NCBI GenBank assembly: GCA_030278955.1
Contig: JAOANR010000014.1
Span: 26,910,068-26,974,067, forward strand
Source: Hygrophila difformis
Taxonomy: Eukaryota; Streptophyta; Magnoliopsida; Lamiales; Acanthaceae
Direction of reading: 5' to 3'
Length of the DNA: 64,000 nt
The notes beneath the pieces were generated by a model that saw only the letters and a list, made by a program, of their open reading frames with translations, was not told the DNA's origin and made no database searches. A program made the translations under genes and the position numbers. Positions 35,231 to 45,862 of this stretch are shown piece after piece (position 1 is the stretch's first letter; the number at the start of each line of letters is the position of its first letter).

Positions 35231-36944
35231 GATACCTATTTTTCAGTACATAGAAATTATCGCAAGTGAACGATATCGTATCAAGTAATAAACCGGTGAG
35301 TATACCGAGTCGATCCACAGGGAGTTAGAAGTATATTATTTCATACCTTGGCAAATCTGGTATCATCTAAAGTATAATTCAGTCGAATGATAAAATGATA
35401 GTCGAAAAGACAAATTACTTCCTAAGTTGCATAAATCAAGCAAAAATAATTTCTATAGAAAATAAACCTACAGCTAAACATATTCGAAGGTTGCATCACC
35501 CTGCTAATGTAGAACAAAATTGAAATTAATGAATTCAATGACTTAATTTTTCCAGCAACGGCCAGTTCCCATAGCACACAAATTACTAGAATTTTACACC
35601 ATATTTTCCATCTCCCGATGCGAAAATAATTCAAGTTAAAGATTAAATATGCTAACATTCCCATGTTTAAGCAATCAACATAAATCTGTCTTCAACTTGA
35701 AAATTTAATCATTGAAGATTTGGTTTTCATTCAATCAAATTCATAAGGTACTTTAGATAAATAATAAATTTGGACATATGAAAGTAGGCAGGGCAACAAA
35801 ACATAGATTAGAAAATCAGAAGTAGGTGACAGAAACATTCAATACGTATTATACACATCAATTCAATATTGAGTTGTCCAGGAACATTAAACTTTAACCA
35901 AATTCTTGATCTTTCCCAAGATTCAAAAAAAATTCAATTAAGAAAAACGAATGGGATTCATCTCCCGACATAATCCCCTTATTAAAACTGCTCAGAGAAA
36001 TTGAACATTTTCCCACGACAAGTACTAATGTCCTAGATGAACTGTCATCTCCCGACATCCAGAACATCGTTAAATATACAGAGCAATTCAATATCAATTC
36101 CCAAAACAATATCAATACCAAAGTTCCAGAATTCATAAACATTACAAAATAAAGATAGTACTTCCTGGATGTGAACAACAACGTCATACTTCAAGTTCCA
36201 ATCTCCAACTCCCGTTTTCAATTGTAAAGTGAAGTATGTTGTGGTAGATTCCTGTCACCACTATAAAAATTCTAACCTAAGAATAAAAACGCAGCAACCT
36301 TCAAATCTGGAGATCTTATTTACAAGGTCAGGAGAGAAGAAGAGAAAGGTAGGGTTGATTATGTACAAGGTGTTTTTGATTTTGTGATGTCTGGATCTGA
36401 TTCGCTCTTCAATTTTGCCGTTCTCCCCTATTTTTGATGATGTTGGGCCTGTTTTACTTGAGGAGTCGCGTCCATTCTTTCAAAATTATCAGCAGATTTG
36501 AACATAAGTCAATAAAAATTCGAATCTTTCAAATTTGGTAACTGTCAGACTTGGCACAATTTTGTGCCATCCCTTCAGTTTTGGCGCTCTCGATCATTTT
36601 GTGCCAAACCTGTTCAAAGTCTTGGAAATTTTCCTTCAGCCAACTTTCAACTCTTGCTCTCTTGGCCTCCTCTCTTTTTGTCCTGCAACAGACATGAAGT
36701 CCTCATGAGTTATGAATCAAATCAAACATTCTATAATTATTTAAACATAATTTATCAGTAATAAATATGCTAAAATATGTATATAATTAAGCTATTTATC
36801 CTAAATCCTAATATAATAGACACAAAACATAAAAACAAAGTAAAATACAAATATTTACATAAAAATGGAAGGATTTGAGCTTCAATATGCATGTTTTCCG
36901 GTGTAGATGAAGGCTAAAATTATAGCATCCTTCGGGTGCTATCA
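35231..36944 (-). repeat. LTR of the one-LTR insertion (1,714 bp)
   Basis: On the minus strand it runs from TGATAGCACCCG (36944) to GGTATCA (35231). The ends are defined by the primer site and by the resumption of the host RT frame at 36945. No second copy was found in the window. Confidence 0.75.
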
Positions 36945-39483
36945 GCGGGGTGGGATGTGCATAACCAAGAATGAACAAGGGGAGGAAATTGCCACACGGC
37001 CGGTCACCGGATGGAGGGTCTGCATAGACTACCGGAAGTTGAACGAGGCCACTCGCAAGGACCATTTCCCTTTAGCTTTTATCGATCAAATGTTGGAACG
37101 GTTGGCAGGAAGGGAGTTTTATTGTTTTTTGGATGGTTATTCAGGATACAATCAAATTGTGATCGCCAGCGAGGATCACAAAAAAACAACTTTTACATGC
37201 CCCTATGGCACTTTTGCCTATAGGCGCATGCCTTTTGGTTTGTGTAATGCACCTGCCACTTTTCAACGTTGCATGATGTCTATATTTTCCGAATTTATCG
37301 AAAAGTGCATTGAAGTTTTCATGGATGACTTCTCTGTATATGGAGATACATTTGAAGAATGTCAGACCAATCTTGCTAAAATTCTAAAGAGATGTGAGGA
37401 CACCAACTTGGTTTTAAACTGGGAAAAGTGCCATTTCATGGTCACTGAGGGCATAGTGTTAGGTCATCGCATTTCACGAGCAGGCATTGAAGTCGATCCA
37501 GCCAAAGTTTCAGTCATCTCCAATCTTCCACTTCCTAATTCTATTAAAGCAGTTAGGAGCTTCTTAGGGCATGCCAGTTTTTACCGGAGATTCATTAAGG
37601 ATTTCTCTAAAATTGCCAAGCCGCTCACTAATTTGCTTTGTAAAGAAAATTCCTTTTTAATAAATGAAGCGTGTGTCCAAGCTTTTGACACGCTCAAAAA
37701 GATGTTGATTTCTGCCCCAATAGTACAACCACCTTATTGGTCAATATCTTTCGAGGTAATGTGCGATGCAAGTGATTTATCCGTGGGTGCAGTACTTGGA
37801 CAACATAAGGAAGGGAAACATTGTGTAATTCGTTACGCAAGTCACGCCCTGAATGAAGCCCAAATCAACTACACCACCACAGAAAAAGAAATGTACGCGG
37901 TGGTTTTCGCGTTTGATAAATTCAGACAGTACCTTATTGGTACGAAAACCATAGTGTACACAGATCACTCTGCACTGAGATACTTGTTCAGCAAACAAGA
38001 TGCCAAACCTCGATTAATCAGGTGGGTACTTCTGTTGCAGGAATTTGACATCGTAATAAAAGATAGGCGAGGCCAAGATAATGGTGCTGCTGACCATTTA
38101 TCTCGATTAGAAAATGATAAAAATGATAAAGCCGTCAATGAGAATTTTCCAGACGAACAACTGTTTGCGTTGCATTTGCACGATCAGGCGTGTCCATGGT
38201 TTTCCGACATCGCTAACTTTTTAGCATGTGGAATAACCCCACCATTCCAGCAAAAATACAAAAGGGCAAAATTCTTCAAAGAAGTAGTGAACTACTTTTG
38301 GGAAGATCCCTTCTTGTTCAAACATTGTGCTAATTCGATAATCAGGCGATGTGTTACTGAAGCAAAGGCCTACCAAATCACCAAGAAATGCCACGAATCT
38401 GAATACGGAGGTCATCATGGTCCCACTCGAACAGCCCACAAGGTACTTGAGTGTGGATTCTTTTGGCCTACTATTTATGAGGATTGCAAGGTGTTTGCGA
38501 AAGCCTGCGACAGATGCCAAAGATTAGGAAACATCTCCAAGAGGGATGAGATGCCTCAGAAAGGGATTCTCGCACTTGAGATCTTTGATGTATGGGGCAT
38601 TGACTTCATGGGACCGTTCCCACCATCTGGTGGAAACTACTACATCTTGGTAGTTGTCGATTATGTGTCCAAGTGGGTCGAGGCGGTCGCATTACCAACC
38701 AATGATGGTAGTCAAGTCATAAAGTTCCTCAAGAACAACATTTTTAACCGATTTGGCATACCTAGGGTGATAATATCTGATGGAGGAACACATTTTGTTA
38801 ATAAATCCTTTGAGAACCTTATGATAAAAACTGGTATCCTCCATAAGATAGGCACACCTTATCATCCCCAAACCAGTGGTCAAGTCGAAGTATCAAATCG
38901 CGAGATCAAACATATACTCGAAGCCACGGTAGGGATAACCCGAAAGGACTGGGCACGTAAGCTCAATGATGCTCTATGGGCATATCGTACTGCATACAAG
39001 ACTCCCATCGGGAGGTCTCCCTACAGACTTGTCTTCGGAAAAGCCTGTCATTTGCCTATAGAGTTAGAGCATAAAGCTCACTGGGCCGTTAAAACGCTCA
39101 ACTTCGATCCGAAAGTTGCTCAAAGCAAACGCAAGTTGGACCACAATGAAATTGAGGAAATACGAGCGCAAGCCTACGAGAGCTCTCGGATTTATAAAGA
39201 GCGGACCCAGAAGTTACACGATCGCTGGATTAAGCCTAAGCACTTTTATGTTGGCCAAAATGTACTGTTGTTTAATTATAGGTTAAAGCTGTTCCCCAGA
39301 AAGCTTAAATCCAGATGGGAAGGGCCACATAAAGTGATAGAGGTGTTTGAAAATGGAGCCGTCAGGATCCGAACTGACAAGGGCAACATAGTGGTGAATG
39401 GGCAACGACTTAAGGAATACATCGGACAGTTCGATCCGGAAAAAGAGAGCCAAACAGTGGCAGACCCGGCTTATCCTCATTAA
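36945..39483 (+). pseudogene. Athila-type pol: RT (C-terminal part), RNase H, integrase
   Basis: The open frame is continuous from the end of the insertion; the ATG at 36907 lies in the inserted LTR and is not the real start. Numbered from that ATG: RT FMDD at residues 138-141; RNase H with D287, E327 and D353 ([11 protein letters not shown]); integrase zinc residues near H496, H504, C534 and C537; catalytic D566, D625 and E661 with 35-residue spacing; and an integrase C-terminal [11 protein letters not shown] region near 795. No lesions are seen in this half. It is listed as a pseudogene because the RT N-terminus is cut off by the insertion and the gag-protease frame is broken upstream. Confidence 0.93.
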
Positions 39484-39573
39484 AAAAAAATGAAAAAAAA
39501 ATTATTTTATACTATTATTATTATATATGCATTTATACCCTTGTAAAGTACAAAGTACCCAAAAATCAATTAA
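39484..39573 (+). other. Post-pol spacer
   Basis: Short A-rich and AT-rich spacer between the integrase stop and the second stem-loop. Confidence 0.5.
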
Positions 39574-39656
39574 ACATTTAGAGTACTAAGACTCTAAATG
39601 TGAGGATGTTGATATTTGGAGAAAAATCTGATGCATTTCATGTATCTGTCTTGCAG
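39574..39656 (+). promoter_or_regulatory. Stem-loop plus acceptor-like module (copy b)
   Basis: ACATTTAGAGT (39574-39584) pairs with ACTCTAAATGT (39591-39601). The stem has 11 perfect pairs, and the C-G pair of the other copies is replaced by T-A on both sides. GAGGATGTTGATATTT follows, with CTTGCAG ending at 39656, 55 nt after the stem. Confidence 0.65.
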
Positions 39657-39942
39657 AAATTTCGGAACCACCAAAAAGAAGGAGCAGAAAAACAGCGCAG
39701 AAAACCAGGTTCCCGGTTGGATTAATTCCATAAATTTAAGAAAATAATTCCGGAAATTAAAGCAATTTAAAGTCCGGAATAAATTTTACAAATAAATGGA
39801 ATTGAGCCAACCTATTATCCAGCCAGTATGTTGAATTTATTTGAACTAAATTTATTCAGATCAAACTCAAATAAAATGGACTCAGGCCCAACATCACTCT
39901 CGGCCCCAGTCCCTCAAATTTGAAAATTCAAAAAACCCAGTT

Positions 39943-40350
39943 GCGGAACTGGACACCAGTCGCGAGGCCACGCCTCACGACTGGGACTAAGTCTAGCGAC
40001 TGGCCCCCCTTACCCTCTCCCATCTTTTACCCAGTCGCTAAATCACTCCCAGTCGCGGAACCTTGTCTCGCGACTGGGATTGAGAATAGCGACACGGTCC
40101 CTTCACCCCACCCCCCCCCCCCCCCATTCCACTTCTGTCGCGGAATGGACCCAGTCGCGAGACAATGTTTAGCGCCTGGGACCAGTTCCGCGACACACCC
40201 TCACTTGGCCCACCTCCCGTTTAAATCCTGTCGAGATACCCCCCATTTCGCGAGGCATGTGCTCGCGACTGGCTTCCAGTTTAGCGCCCCCTCTAATGGC
40301 GCTAGGCCCAGTCGTGAAACCCTGTTCCGCGACATGGGCTAGGGTTCCGT
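39943..40350. repeat. CG-rich palindrome array upstream of the F-box gene
   Basis: CAGTCGCGA-type half-sites. The best unit, at 40048-40078, has the same 31-bp design as in the LTR: 11-bp arms (one mismatch) around a 9-nt spacer. A run of 15 C lies at 40111-40125 and a run of 12 C at 40374-40385. Confidence 0.85.
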
Positions 40351-40365
40351 GACTGGGTGCACTAG

Positions 40366-40373
40366 TATTTATA
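40366..40373 (+). promoter_or_regulatory. TATA-like box of the F-box cassette
   Basis: TATTTATA followed by a C run and a CT-rich leader (CTCTTCTTCTCTCCTC), typical of a plant transcription start region. Confidence 0.5.
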
Positions 40374-40585
40374 CCCCCCCCCCCCACTCTTCTTCTCTCC
40401 TCTCCACTCTCCCAGCATTCAGAATTTTTCACAACACTCTCGAGCTAAACCCTCATCCCCGAACGAACACCACTGTGTTCTTCGCACATTCCCACCCAAA
40501 TCCAAGGGGAAAATATGGCCAGATTTTTCCAACTCTTCCCAAATTTCGGACCGATGCCACCCTCACCCAGAAGGAGAAGTTCAGA

Positions 40586-41589
40586 GTAAGAGTTTTCCTT
40601 CTCCCTCCGTTTTTGAGCTACCCCCCTGCTCAACATTTTGTGTTATGTGCTTGTAAATAACTTGTGAATAGTTCAAATGTTGCTTCGTGTTGCTTATTGT
40701 TTCCTCATCTTGGTCTTGGTTGAGTTCAGTTTTGGGGAGAAGGGAGTGCTTTCTTTTTAGGTATTTCTGGGTTAACCGAGCATGACTAGAGGTAGGTATT
40801 TGGATTTTTGTTACCACCTCGGAATAAGAATGTCTAGATCTTGCTGGGTATTTGATTTTCGAGGCCTGAGAGAACCCTGAGGAAGAACAGTTAGGGTTTG
40901 CAGGGGATTTAGAACCACCACTGTTGATATTATTGAAACCCTTTTTGTTAAAATTATGATGGGTCTCTAAGATTTTCAGCATACCCTTTTTGTTTTACTC
41001 TGTAAAGTGCATAAAAATCTTTTCTTCAGAGTCCAAGATTCTTGAAATTTGAAACTTGAACTGATGAACTCATGAGCATTATTGAGTGCTTGTATGTTAT
41101 CAGTTTCTCTCTCTTTTAGTAATAAATCTTATTAGGCATGGTGTTATTTTGCTGCCTAGAGCTCTTAGCAGTAGGTGCAAGGGGGCATTAAATTGAACAA
41201 AGAAATGCATGTTTGCCTCGGCCTGTTCAATTCGGAAGAGGTTGTACCTGTCCATTTTTGGAAACCTAATGTAGGCAACCAATTGGTGCACACCACTTTT
41301 CAAAAGGCCTCTTATAAAAGACAAAATAGTTGGTAGTTGACCAACTTGGTTTTGTTCCCAAAGGAACACAAACCTGATGTAATAAAATAGCAGTTTCTTC
41401 TTTTCAAGTGGACTATTATTACTTACCAAAAAAAAAAAAAACTTATCCTCGCTTCACAATAAAATTCAAGTTGAAAATTTGATAACCTCACATTTAGAGC
41501 TTTGCTCTAAATGTGAGGATGTTGATTTTCACTTTGAATAATTCATCTGAAAATTATAAAATTGGATTTACTACTTCTTATCATTACAG
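40586..41589 (+). other. Predicted intron of the captured F-box gene
   Basis: 1,004 bases from GTAAGA to TTACAG, AT-rich, with a run of A near 41430-41442 and the third stem-loop at 41486-41518. It keeps the flanking exons in frame. Confidence 0.5.
41486..41589 (+). promoter_or_regulatory. Stem-loop plus acceptor-like module (copy c)
   Basis: CCTCACATTTAGAGC (41486-41500) pairs perfectly with GCTCTAAATGTGAGG (41504-41518): 15 bp and a TTT loop. ATGTTGATTTT follows, with CATTACAG ending at 41589, 71 nt after the stem. Confidence 0.65.
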
Positions 41590-42260
41590 GGGCAACATAT
41601 TCCAAATTCCAGACCAGGTACACGGAGGGACCCAGCTGCTGGATTTGCTATTGGAGCTTCTGGGAGAAATCCTCTCCCGAAGGGGAGAGGATGACATCAA
41701 GGAGGTATTCAAAGCAAGGAAAACTTGTACAAAGCTAAGAGACGCAGGCGATCTCACCATCGTCTATAAGCAATGCGAGCTGGAGACTTCCATTGTGAAA
41801 ATGTGGCAACAACACGTCCAGAGAGAAAAGGAAGAATTCCTGCAAAGGTGCATAGAAGCAGGAAACTTCAATCTCCAAATCATACCAGCAATACAAGCAT
41901 TCGTAGACGGGGATGAGGAAAGAGCATGCGAGCTGTTAAGGCCAGGGATAGAAGATAATCACAAAGCGTCAATCTGCGCACGGGGACTGATGTTGCTGAG
42001 CAAGCTGGATGAGAGCCAAGTTCTTTCTGGGGATTCAGATGATAAAAGAAATGGCGACCAATCGATCGGTCCTGATCTATACAGTCACCAACATCTTCGC
42101 ATGGCTGATAGATCGCCAGGAAGCCCCTGGTTTGTTTACAGGTCAGGAGGAACGAGAGTACTGCCCAAGGAGGCAAGCAAACCTGGAAGAACAGGTAGGC
42201 TGGTGCATACGCTGTGACCTATCGAACATCGTCTACTGGAGCCGAAACTTCTTTCCCTAG

Positions 42261-43894
42261 GAAAGGAGGAACGAAGGAAGCATGAGCCCTCAATACTTTA
42301 TTTTTCTTAAGCTCGACTGTAAACGTCATATAAGAGAATTCTTTATTTGTGTGCTTATTTATCTTAACGGCATGAGAATCTCTTATAAATGATGTATTTA
42401 ACTGCTTTCCATAACAGTACTTCATCTTTGAGGTCCAAACAATTTCATTTTGAGAAAAGATGTCTGACAGTCCAAGATAAATAAGTGACTGTCAGGCCAA
42501 AAATATGTTGTTGACATACTTTGTATGTTAACAGTGCCTCTTTTACTGCTATAAATTAAATAATCAGCAAAAGTATGCATAAACCTGCTCTAAATTCAAA
42601 TGTTGAATTTAGGCTTGTGATTAAATTTTCAAACTTTTAAATTGAGATAATATAATTGAATACATGCATGAGATAAATTCCTAAGGTTTTGAGCTACAAA
42701 AATTTAATGATGCGATCATCTTTTTGGGTAATAAATCTTCATGTTGAAAATTTTGATTGAATAAATTGTTAGAATTAAGCTTTGATTAAATTTGAGAATA
42801 TTGTATGACATGAATGAACCATTCCATGTGAGATTTGAGCCATGAGTCACATTTACTCATTCTTTTCTTTGATTGTGTGAAAATCATTTTAATTAAAGGA
42901 AAGTAGAACTTGCGATTGGGACCGATTCAAGACCATGCCATATTCCAAAAATCGAGCATATGATCGAGGCACTTAGAAAACCAAAATTTTGGCCTTCGTT
43001 TGAATTCCAAACGCAAAAATACATTCCCTTTAGGATTAACCAATTTGAGCCTTAAGCCTAATTTTTCTTTGAAGCCACTATATTATTCCTATCCTTATAA
43101 AAAGACCAAAATATTCAACCCAAATGGAAAAGGAAAAATTCCATCAAAGGCATTAAATTTATGATCATCAAAATTTTTTAAATCGGTGTTCAATGAACCG
43201 ATTCAAAAAAAAAAAACGTTGAATCCAACTCAACACAAATAAATTGCAAATGACGAATCAAATTAGACTTAGTCTAATGTCATGCAATAGAAGAAGAAAA
43301 GCAAAAGAAAGAGGAAAATATTGATGATCATAAATTTTAAATAAAAATGCCAAGTTATGATAGAATAAATTCTTGCCATTTCTTAGCCCAATAACTTCCC
43401 TTTCCTACCGAATGTTACAACCGTATGCCCCGTTATAACCTTAAATAAGACATCGGGATTTCGATTTGAGGAAATGAGCCGGTGGCGAGTTGGTTTGATT
43501 GCAAGCTTATGGGACAATTTAATCAAATTTAATTTTGAGTGTTCAATGATTAAACCCATTTGAGAGTGAGTGAATTTTCCAAGTTTACTATATGTGAGGC
43601 TCTGTTCCATTAAACATGTTCGTGTCATACCTTAATTCTAATTTTTAATCTTTGCATCTTTCAAACATGATATTCATGAAGGGTTGACAATAATGTTTGA
43701 TTTGCAGGCCCGATGTAGTGAGCAAGTATCATTTCATTAAACACTGCAATCAAGGGAAATTAATACTTGTAGTTTTTTATTGTCTTATCCCAATCCAAAA
43801 AGAATGTAATTTATGAAGCCACGAAAATGAATTGAATATGTAGAGTCCGTGTTCTTAGGAACATTGACTCTGACTGCTCGGGGACGATCAGTAT
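42261..43894 (+). other. Non-coding region between the F-box gene and the 3' LTR
   Basis: AT-rich, with no gene, repeat or clear motif recognised. Short open frames, such as the minus-strand one near 43383-43628, show no family features. Confidence 0.5.
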
Positions 43895-43909
43895 TAAATG
43901 TGAGGATGT
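43895..43909 (+). other. Polypurine tract of the Athila-type element
   Basis: AAATGTGAGGATGT immediately before TGATAATGGCC of the 3' LTR. The same GTGAGGATGT follows each internal stem-loop. Confidence 0.7.
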
Positions 43910-44252
43910 TGATAATGGCCAGAAATGTCCATTATTTTCAATCCATTTCCGTGTCTGAAACAGGCATTTAATTGCATTCCGGTCTTATATTAAATAAGAA
44001 AGCAGTAGAATTAGACTGATTTATGCATATGTGTAAAAATAATAAGCTGGTATGAAAAAGGCATAAATATGTAATTTTATTACACATTTATGTTAGAAAA
44101 ATCCAAAAACACGAGAAAAAGAAAAGAAAAGAAAAAGGAACAAAAAAGATGGGCAAAAGAATAAACCAGGCCCACAAAATACAAAAAGATGAGAAAAGAA
44201 AGAAAAGACCCACAAAAATACATTTTGGCCCACCAGGCCCAGCAAGTCAAGC

Positions 44253-44650
44253 CAGTCGCGAGACTGGTACCCAGTCGCGAAACATGGCCTCGCGACTGGG
44301 GGCAGCTTAGCGTCACACCAGCCAAATGAAGAAGGAGACCCTGTCCGGAACCTCCAGTCCCTAGACCCCAGTCGCGAAACGTGGCCTCGCGACTGGGAGG
44401 TGTTCCGCGACACACGAAGACTTGAAGGCAAAAATCCAGTCTCAAGGCACCAGTCGCTAGACACCAAGTCGCAAAACATGGCCTCGCGACTGGGTGTGGT
44501 CTAGCGACACAGAAGGCAGGTTAGAGACTCAGTCAAGAAGCCTTGCGACATGCAGCGTCGTCTCGCGCCACATCGCGTGATATCGCGCCACACCGCGCAG
44601 TCTCGCGACACGAAGGAAGCTGTGATGTTTGTGAGTCTTACGACACATTT
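44253..44650. repeat. CG-rich palindrome array (U3, 3' LTR)
   Basis: Copy of 22843-23238. The 31-bp units are mostly kept; the third unit has a decayed left arm (AAGTCGCAA). Confidence 0.85.
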
Positions 44651-44683
44651 GGGTTCAAGGCCCATGGGCCTAGGGTTTCACTT

Positions 44684-44692
44684 CTATAAATA
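44684..44692 (+). promoter_or_regulatory. TATA box of the 3' LTR
   Basis: CTATAAATA in the same context as in the 5' LTR. Confidence 0.6.
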
Positions 44693-45323
44693 GATGGTGA
44701 TCCCTATGTGCTCAGTGGAGTTAGCAATTTCATTCTTGAAGACAGGATCAAGCATCCAGTTCTTAGGTAGTTTAGTTTAGTTTTTATTTTTTTTTCTGTA
44801 TTATTTATTTTATGCCTTAGTTTAGCTTGGTTAGTTTAAATTTCAGTGTTTTTTTTCCTTTCTAGCAGCTAGGTAGCCAGCTTACTACCTTGTTTTTCTT
44901 TTTCTAAACCTTTGTTTTAGGGTTTGTAATACCCAAAATGATGGGCATTAACAAACCCATTAATAAAATGGGAAGTTAATCAAAAATGGTGTCCCAAAAT
45001 CATGAAATGGGTGTTGTAAACCCATGGATTTACTGCTTTCATTTTTCTTTTGGGTCATTTGACCTTTATTTCTTGTTATTGCTTACTGTTCTCTTTTATT
45101 TTTGGATGGTGCATGCTTATGTGTGGTTTAGCCTAGATTAAGAGTTTGCTTCATTTTAATATTGTTGTAGGTAGATTCATTTCTGTTCTAGCATGTTCTT
45201 ATCAGATTTAAATTGTGCTTGGTTATTTTTAGGCTAGAATAGCTTTTTGATCTGAAATAGGGCAGATCACGTTATTTGCATGCTACTGTTCCCTTTTACT
45301 TTTTCTGACTTGTGTCCTGAACC

Positions 45324-45862
45324 ACCCATGTCGCCAACCTCTTCCTGTCGCGGGACCACGTCTAGCGACAGGAAGACTGTTCCGCGACATGGATGCCTAG
45401 GGACACTTGTCTTAATATTTTTCAAACCCTCAGTCGTGAGGCACTCCTGTCGCGAACCCACGATTTGCGACACAATCTTTGCTTAGCGACTGAGGACCAA
45501 AGCTCTTGCATCTATTCTCTGAATGGCTCTATCGAGAAACCCCTGTCGCAAACCCACGGTTCGCGACACACTTTTGCTTCGACACAGGAAATTATGCCTT
45601 GATAAAATTTTTGAAAACCCCAGTCGCTAAACCATCCTGTCGTGAGACCACGTCTCGCGACACAATTTTTGAGTCTCGCGACTGGGACCCAAACACTTAG
45701 GAGATTTTCAGCAAAGCCTTGTGGCGCCAGACTCCTGTCGCGTGACCATGTCTAGCGACACACTTCCTGTCTAGCGACACAAAGCCTAGCCTACCAAAAA
45801 TTTCCAAAATTATCCTGTCGAGATACCCATGTCGCGAGCTTCGGTTAGCGACACAAATTGTG
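45324..45862. repeat. CG-rich palindrome array (downstream, 3' LTR)
   Basis: Copy of 23911-24450 with scattered single-base changes. Confidence 0.8.

Larger units (their letters stand above)
30767..36944 (-). mobile_element. One-LTR, tRNA-Asp-primed insertion in the Athila RT gene
   Basis: A 6.18 kb minus-strand insertion. In element order it has an LTR (36944 to 35231), a tRNA-Asp-like primer site, 4.4 kb of interior without gag or pol, and a purine tract touching the host at 30767. A second LTR is not found and no target duplication is visible; the host frame is interrupted without loss or gain. The interior holds a probable intron-bearing gene remnant at 32340-33860. It looks like a non-autonomous (LARD-like) element. 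Confidence 0.75.
39608..40373 (+). promoter_or_regulatory. LTR-U3-like promoter segment inside the Athila element
   Basis: It begins TGATATTTGG after a purine-rich GTGAGGATGT, much like the 3' LTR border at 43910. It contains a palindrome array (39943-40350), a CATGGGCTAGGGTT match at 40333-40346 to the sequence above the LTR TATA box, and TATTTATA at 40366-40373. Order and motifs match U3, but the overall sequence is diverged. It lies 142 bases upstream of the F-box start codon. Confidence 0.5.
40515..42260 (+). pseudogene. Captured host F-box gene (At2g35280/At1g67623-like), two exons
   Basis: F-box proteins are substrate adaptors of SCF ubiquitin ligases. Exon 1 (40515-40585) encodes MARFFQLFP...SPRRRSS and ends at GTAAGA. 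Exon 2 starts at 41590 after CATTACAG, and the join is in frame. Exon 2 then encodes an F-box-like DLLLELLGEILSRRGEDDIK, KTCTKLRDAGD, and a helical repeat region (FLQRCIEAGNFN, ACELLRPGIEDN). This resembles, from family knowledge, the small plant F-box family named in the call. A frameshift near 42005-42045 moves the C-terminal part (a Cys-containing WCIRCDL segment) into another frame, which stops at 42260. The gene lies after pol, where some Athila elements carry an env-like ORF. A chance match is unlikely, but the family call was not checked by a search. Confidence 0.65.

Noticed and set aside
36907..36944. The ATG at 36907 as the start of the pol ORF
   Set aside because: Its first 12-13 codons are LTR sequence of the insertion; the RT homology begins at 36945.
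30767..36944. Helitron insertion (no target duplication, TC near the left end)
   Set aside because: The right end has no CTRR and no 3' hairpin; the primer site and LTR explain the structure better.
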